Program-made: the position numbers and the translations under genes | Part shown: positions 39,735 through 44,045 of the stretch, piece by piece | Layout: every line of letters starts with the position of its first letter | Numbering within the stretch: the stretch's first letter is position 1 | The notes under the pieces: generated by a model | Told to the model about the DNA's origin: nothing | Databases searched by the model: none | The model's input: the letters and a program-made list of their open reading frames with translations, nothing else | NCBI GenBank assembly: GCA_002309635.1 | Contig: DBXO01000013.1 | Span: 53,355-97,399 of the forward strand | Reading direction: 5' to 3' | Length of the DNA stretch: 44,045 bases | Source of the DNA: Ruminococcus flavefaciens | Lineage (GTDB): Bacteria; Bacillota; Clostridia; Oscillospirales; Ruminococcaceae

Positions 39735-41675
39735 ATGATAAAATTAACATTACCTGACGGCAGCGTCCGCGAGATCGAAGCTGCACAGTCAGCCGCAGAG
39801 ATCATCAAGGGCATCGGTATGGGCCTTTTCAAGGCTGCATGCTGTGTAAAGGTAAACGGTGAGGTAAAGGACCTCCGCACAGTTATAGACAGCGACTGTC
39901 AGTTCGAGGTCTGCACCTTTGACTCAATCGACGGCAGGAAGACCTTCTGGCACACAGCTTCACATATCCTTGCACAGGCTGTAAAGAGGCTTTATCCCGC
40001 TGCAAAGCTGGCAATAGGCCCTGCTATCGAAAACGGATTCTACTACGACTTCGACCTCGAAAAGCCTTTCACTCCCGAGGAGCTGGAAAAGATAGAGGGC
40101 GAGATGAAGAAGATCGTCAAGGAAGGAATAGAGCTTGAAAAGTTTGAGCTCTCACCTGCTGACGCTATCGCTAAGCTCAGGGAAATGGACGAGCCGTACA
40201 AGGTAGAGCTCTGCGAGGAGCACGCTGACAAGGGCGAGCCTATCTCATTCTACAAGCAGGGCGAGTTCATAGACCTCTGCGCAGGTCCTCACCTTATGGA
40301 CACAGCTCCCGTAAAGGCATTCAAGCTCCTTTCATGTACAGGCGCTTACTGGCGCGGCAACGAGAACAACAAGATGCTCAGCCGTGTATACGCTATCGCA
40401 TTCCCCAAGGCTTCACAGCTTGACGAATATATCAAAATGATAGAGGAAGCAAAGCTCCGCGACCACAAGAAGCTCGGCAAGGAGCTCGGTCTCTTCATGT
40501 TCGACCACACAGCTCCCGGTATGCCTTACTGGCTCCCAAGAGGCTGGAAACTCTTCAATGCTCTCCTTGAATACTGGAGAGGCGTTCACGAGGATCACGG
40601 CTATACCGAAATTTCAGGTCCTGTTCTTTCAAAGAAGGAACTCTGGGTAACATCAGGTCACTGGGACCACTATCAGGACGGTATGTTTGTTATCCCTGCC
40701 GAGGAGGACAACGAGGTTTACTGTGCCAAGCCTATGAACTGTCCTAACGCTATCAAGGTATACATGAACAAGCAGCGTTCATACAAGGAACTGCCCCTTA
40801 AGTTCAATCAGGTAGACGTTATCCACCGCAAGGAAAAGTCAGGCGAGCTCAACGGTCTCTTCCGCGTTCAGCAGTTCAGACAGGACGACGCTCATATCCT
40901 TGTAACAGAGGAGCAGATAGCTTCCGAGATAAACGATATCATGGATATCGCTACAGAGATATACAAGACCTTCGGTCTGGAGTACAAGGCTGAGCTGTCC
41001 ACACGTCCCGACGACTACATGGGCGATATAAACGTATGGAACAAGGCAGAGGCTGACCTCAAGGCTATCCTTGAGGAGAAGTACGGTCCCGACGGATACG
41101 AGCTCAACGAGGGCGACGGCGCATTCTACGGTCCTAAGATAGACCTCAAGATGAAGGACGCTATCGGACGTGAGTGGCAGATGGGTACTATCCAGCTTGA
41201 CTTCCAGCTCCCGCTCAACTTCAAGATGAAGTACATCGCTTCAGACGGCTCCGAGAAGCAGCCTGTAATGATACACAGAGCTATATTCGGTTCATTTGAG
41301 AGATTCATCGGTATCATCACCGAGAACTTCGCAGGCGCATTCCCATTCTGGCTCTCACCAATGCAGGTAGGTATCGTTCCTATCAGAACAGACCACAACG
41401 AATATGCCAAGAAGGTAGCAGACCTCCTCAAGAAGAACCACATCAGAGCAGAGGCCGACTACACCGACGATAACATGAAGAACAAGATAAGACGCTTCAA
41501 GGACTACAAGGATCCGTATGTTGTCATCATCGGCGACAACGAGGCTGAAAACGACCTTATTTCTATCAATATCCGCGGAAATAAGCAGCTCAAGAACATT
41601 CCGCTCGACAAGTTCATCGAAATGTGCAGAACTATGAACGAGGAGCACTCTCTCGATATCATCGACACTCTTTGA
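39735..41675 (+). CDS. thrS: threonine--tRNA ligase
   Basis: A 646-residue class II synthetase charging tRNA-Thr. The TGS domain covers residues 1-60, the editing domain follows with HTASH (His73, His77) and the later CAGPHL, and the catalytic core includes MNCPNAIKVY, ELPLKFNQVDVIHRKEKSG and FRVQQFRQDDAHI. The C-terminal anticodon-binding domain starts at MQVGIVPIRTDHNEYAKKV. Length is usual for the family. AAAAGGAG lies 9 bases before ATG 39735. It ends with a palindrome at 41685-41709. Confidence 0.98.
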   Translation: MIKLTLPDGSVREIEAAQSAAEIIKGIGMGLFKAACCVKVNGEVKDLRTVIDSDCQFEVCTFDSIDGRKTFWHTASHILAQAVKRLYPAAKLAIGPAIENGFYYDFDLEKPFTPEELEKIEGEMKKIVKEGIELEKFELSPADAIAKLREMDEPYKVELCEEHADKGEPISFYKQGEFIDLCAGPHLMDTAPVKAFKLLSCTGAYWRGNENNKMLSRVYAIAFPKASQLDEYIKMIEEAKLRDHKKLGKELGLFMFDHTAPGMPYWLPRGWKLFNALLEYWRGVHEDHGYTEISGPVLSKKELWVTSGHWDHYQDGMFVIPAEEDNEVYCAKPMNCPNAIKVYMNKQRSYKELPLKFNQVDVIHRKEKSGELNGLFRVQQFRQDDAHILVTEEQIASEINDIMDIATEIYKTFGLEYKAELSTRPDDYMGDINVWNKAEADLKAILEEKYGPDGYELNEGDGAFYGPKIDLKMKDAIGREWQMGTIQLDFQLPLNFKMKYIASDGSEKQPVMIHRAIFGSFERFIGIITENFAGAFPFWLSPMQVGIVPIRTDHNEYAKKVADLLKKNHIRAEADYTDDNMKNKIRRFKDYKDPYVVIIGDNEAENDLISINIRGNKQLKNIPLDKFIEMCRTMNEEHSLDIIDTL

Positions 41676-41684
41676 TAAGCATAT

Positions 41685-41714
41685 CAGGGGCTGCAAACGG
41701 CAGCCCCTGCTTTA
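41685..41714 (+). terminator. terminator of thrS
   Basis: A perfect 10-base stem (41685-41694 with 41700-41709, loop AAACG) followed by a weak CTTTAT run. Confidence 0.65.
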
Positions 41715-41774
41715 TACAGAATTATCATGTACAGGCGGTTACGCCTGACAATACAAATAAACGGAGGGATATTT

Positions 41775-42299
41775 ATGAACGAGCTTTGCATGATAATCAA
41801 GAACATGGTGATACCTAACTTTATGAACATAAGGACTTCACTGCGGACCTATGACCGTGACGCGCTCTGCTGCGGAGCTCCCTGCTGGCGCTGGGCTTAT
41901 CACGCTATACATTCGGCGGATAAGTGGTTCATAAATCCTTTTGTCTATGAAGAACCGCCTTTCCACGAGGAGGGTATGGACAATCCCGACAATCCTGCAT
42001 CGGTAGTCCTATCCGATGAGCAACTCCTTGAGTACCTTGACGCCGTTCAGAAGAAGACTATGGACTACCTCGACACTCTCACGGACGATATGCTTTACGA
42101 AAAGCCTGAAAAATCGCGCTATACGCGAATGGAGCTGGTTCTGAGACAGTTCAGGCATATCTCCTTCCATACGGGTATGCTCAACGGTCAGACAGCTCTT
42201 GCAACTGGTCAGTTCCCCATGTGGGTATCGGAAAAGGAAAAATACGTCGATGACGGCGTATTCTTCGGAAGATACCGCAAGGGCACCATACAGCTATAA
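41775..42299 (+). CDS. DinB-like four-helix protein
   Basis: A 174-residue protein probably of the DinB/YfiT superfamily, four-helix bundles with a three-histidine metal site. Candidate metal ligands are the His in WAYHAIHSADKWF (about 37-48) and the two in RQFRHISFHTGML. The function in this group ranges from thiol transfer to stress response and is not known here. ATG 41775 has GGAGGG 8 bases upstream; the frame back to 41727 has no ribosome site. Flanked by terminators on both sides, so it is a single-gene unit; its promoter was not clear. Confidence 0.7.
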   Translation: MNELCMIIKNMVIPNFMNIRTSLRTYDRDALCCGAPCWRWAYHAIHSADKWFINPFVYEEPPFHEEGMDNPDNPASVVLSDEQLLEYLDAVQKKTMDYLDTLTDDMLYEKPEKSRYTRMELVLRQFRHISFHTGMLNGQTALATGQFPMWVSEKEKYVDDGVFFGRYRKGTIQL

Positions 42300-42309
42300 C
42301 GCAGAACGA

Positions 42310-42349
42310 AGCCCGAAAGCGGTAATATCACTGCTTTCGGGCTGTTTTT
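42310..42349 (+). terminator. terminator of the DinB-like gene
   Basis: An 11-base perfect stem (42310-42320 with 42333-42343) and a 12-base loop, then GTTTTTA. It lies between convergent genes. Confidence 0.8.
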
Positions 42350-43613
42350 ATTCGGACTTGTTCAGAATATAGAACCTTGTTCCACCTGGATAATTTTCAA
42401 ATATAACACCTGCGTTTTCATAGTCACCGTAACCGTTGCCGAAACAGTAATTCACATTTTCAAGGACTCTGTATACTATTCCGAGACCGGGCACAACACA
42501 GTTTACGGCATTGTCAACCATGCTGTGCAGGAACACTAATCCATCGTAATAGAAAATGGGGTCTCCCGCGCTGCCCAGCGCCAATTCGTAATGCTCCATT
42601 TTTTTCAGGTCATAGGTATCAATGTGCATAGGCGAGCGCATGATAAAGCAGTCATCGTCATGGTATATAGCATCTCCGCTGTAGTCCGAGGATACACGGA
42701 AGCTGTAATCATCGCTTCTGAATCTCACAATAGTATTGTCGCTTTCGCGGGTACTATACATCTTTTCGATTCCTTCATTTGCGTACTCTTTAAATTCTCC
42801 GCTTTCCTTATCATATACAAATATGCGGTAATCCTCCATTTCACTTTCAATGGCAACGATAACAAAAGCTAATAATTGCATATCATAATCGTAAATTACC
42901 ACGCTGTTTAGCGATGCATCTTCCTCATGCACTGTCTTTTCCTCATAAGTGTTCAGGTCTATGTACCTTACACTGCTCCTGCCGTCCTTAATGCAGGAAT
43001 AAAACATCTTATCCTCATAAAACTGAATACTGCGGCAGCTTTCATCAAGATTTTCAGAGGACCATGTGAAGAACTCCCTGCTTTCCCCGCTTTCCGGATC
43101 ATAACAGACAACCGCGCATTCACAGTATCCCCCCGTGATCAGACCGTATGTGACAGCTATATATATCTTTCCGTTATATGAGTAAGCAGAATAAAATGAA
43201 GGATTTTCGGGAACGTCTATCCTGCTCTCCCAATTACCGTTGAAGTCAAACTTAAGTATTTCATTTTCAGTGTAAGCCTGCTCTGCAAATTCTGCTCTGT
43301 TGTAAACAGGCACCCTTTCATTCAAACCGATATCGGAGAACTTGATACACTTTATATCATATGGCAGGCTTTTGTCGGACATTGTTGTATTCAGTCGTAT
43401 TTTCCTGAAGTCATCCTCGCAGTACTCACGGTACTCTTTTACGTCCCCGACAGTCACGGGCTCAGTATCTTCATCTGTGACCCCGACAACTGTTTCATCA
43501 ACTGCCTGCTCCGTGGGCTGTGGCTGTTTTTCCTCGGTATCCGTCTTTTTACTGCATGAAAAGCAGCTCGACGCTATAAGTGCTGCTGCCATGAAATTAA
43601 TGATCTTCTTCAT
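42348..43613 (-). CDS. lipoprotein, probable beta-propeller
   Basis: A 421-residue protein with lipobox CFSC (Cys about residue 20; CS-KK follows) and a T/E/P-rich linker of about 40 residues. The body has repeated strand units with aromatic and glycine turns: YNGKIYIAVTYG, YEDKMFYSCIKDG, NSVVIYDYDMQ, YRIFVYDKESGE, IFYYDGLVF. This suggests a propeller sensing or binding something outside the cell. It has the same overall layout as the lipoprotein at 27648-28748 but low direct similarity. GGAGG lies about 9 bases before ATG 43613. Confidence 0.82.
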   Translation of the reverse strand: MKKIINFMAAALIASSCFSCSKKTDTEEKQPQPTEQAVDETVVGVTDEDTEPVTVGDVKEYREYCEDDFRKIRLNTTMSDKSLPYDIKCIKFSDIGLNERVPVYNRAEFAEQAYTENEILKFDFNGNWESRIDVPENPSFYSAYSYNGKIYIAVTYGLITGGYCECAVVCYDPESGESREFFTWSSENLDESCRSIQFYEDKMFYSCIKDGRSSVRYIDLNTYEEKTVHEEDASLNSVVIYDYDMQLLAFVIVAIESEMEDYRIFVYDKESGEFKEYANEGIEKMYSTRESDNTIVRFRSDDYSFRVSSDYSGDAIYHDDDCFIMRSPMHIDTYDLKKMEHYELALGSAGDPIFYYDGLVFLHSMVDNAVNCVVPGLGIVYRVLENVNYCFGNGYGDYENAGVIFENYPGGTRFYILNKSE

Positions 43614-43676
43614 TTTTTTCTTCCTCCTGCGTATACTTTATATGCGGAAAGTCAATGCTTTTTATGGTATATTTTC

Positions 43677-43705
43677 ATTTTACATATTTTTGAGCATAAT
43701 GTCAA
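43677..43705 (-). promoter_or_regulatory. sigma-A promoter of the propeller lipoprotein
   Basis: TTGACA, 17 bases, TAAAAT on the minus strand. The gap 43706-43823 shows nothing else that I can support. Confidence 0.75.
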
Positions 43706-43823
43706 TCAAAAACGCAATACGCTGTAAAATTACCGGTCGTTCATGCATATATGCCAAAATAGTGTGCGTATCTTGAAACAATATGTGATTTGTTTGGAAA
43801 TTCGAAGCAAAATATGCACAGAT

Positions 43824-43852
43824 TTGCAATAAAAAGCAATTTGTGATATAAT
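43824..43852 (+). promoter_or_regulatory. sigma-A promoter of the GH95 gene
   Basis: TTGCAA, 17 bases, TATAAT with TGTGA before the -10. Leader of about 75 bases. Confidence 0.75.
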
Positions 43853-43935
43853 ATTAAGATAATCACGGCAGTATTTTTAACTGTCACGAACTATCACCAT
43901 CCGCAGACGACTTAATCCAATAGGAGCAATGTAAT

Positions 43936-44045
43936 ATGAGTACTGAAACTATAATGAAATACGATTCTCCAGCAGAAACTTTTAATGAAGCTCTCCCTAT
44001 CGGAAACGGCCGTATCGGTGCAATGATCTACGGTACAGCTTTAAA
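43936..44045 (+). CDS. GH95-type glycosidase, 5' end (runs off the window)
   Basis: The first 36 codons of a probable family 95 glycoside hydrolase (alpha-L-fucosidase or alpha-L-galactosidase). KYDSPAETFNEALPIGNGRIGAMIYG is the N-terminal family signature (pattern EALPIGNGRxGAM). AGGAG lies about 9 bases before ATG 43936. No signal peptide is seen at the start, so the enzyme may act inside the cell. Substrate and completeness cannot be judged from this fragment. Confidence 0.8.
   Translation, partial: MSTETIMKYDSPAETFNEALPIGNGRIGAMIYGTAL

Overview
The window looks like chromosome from a low-to-mid GC anaerobic Firmicute of the Clostridia, most likely Ruminococcus or a close relative. This rests on gene content and Gram-positive style control signals (AGGAGG ribosome sites, sigma-A promoters with 17-base spacers, a T-box leader, an ffs-dnaX-ybaB-recR block); no marker gene was available for a firm placement. 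No tRNA, rRNA, CRISPR array, prophage or complete insertion sequence was seen.

Layout. 1-3000: 5' part of a glycyl-tRNA synthetase gene, then a GT2 glycosyltransferase followed by two tandem paralogous small membrane proteins. 3157-7074: an orphan lipoprotein, aspartate kinase and an MFS exporter. 7226-11704: glycogen phosphorylase and a cytoplasmic GH13 amylase, together an alpha-glucan breakdown unit. 12032-16031: a membrane protein resembling a catalytically dead SipW-type signal peptidase, a MATE exporter and murA. 16150-18703: a lipoprotein with two cyclophilin domains and a degenerate membrane cyclophilin. 18776-22547: SRP RNA, a TPR membrane protein, dnaX, ybaB and recR. 22600-22852: a MITE-like palindromic element. 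22926-27646: azlCD, a YkgJ-type cysteine-cluster protein, a YitT-type membrane protein, a 68-residue helical protein, an XRE regulator fused to membrane helices, and a 58-residue membrane peptide.

27173-32483 is a tight operon from a full-consensus promoter: iorA-iorB (indolepyruvate:ferredoxin oxidoreductase), paaK (phenylacetate-CoA ligase), a lipoprotein and a DUF2726-like protein. In ruminal anaerobes this chemistry can make aromatic amino acids from arylacetates. 32545-34723 is a family cluster of small GKWE-type lipoproteins with one decayed copy. 34784-38819 holds pssA, then a uridine-kinase-like gene with ppk1. 38911-41714 is a threonine-type T-box leader, an uncharacterised 126-residue protein and thrS. 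The end holds a DinB-like protein, a large lipoprotein, and the start of a GH95 glycosidase cut by the window edge.

Most of the window is core metabolism. The most unusual items are the T-box-controlled unknown gene ahead of thrS, the decaying lipoprotein family, the inactive-looking signal peptidase and cyclophilin relatives, the operon tail behind paaK, and the small peptide whose ribosome site can be hidden in a hairpin.
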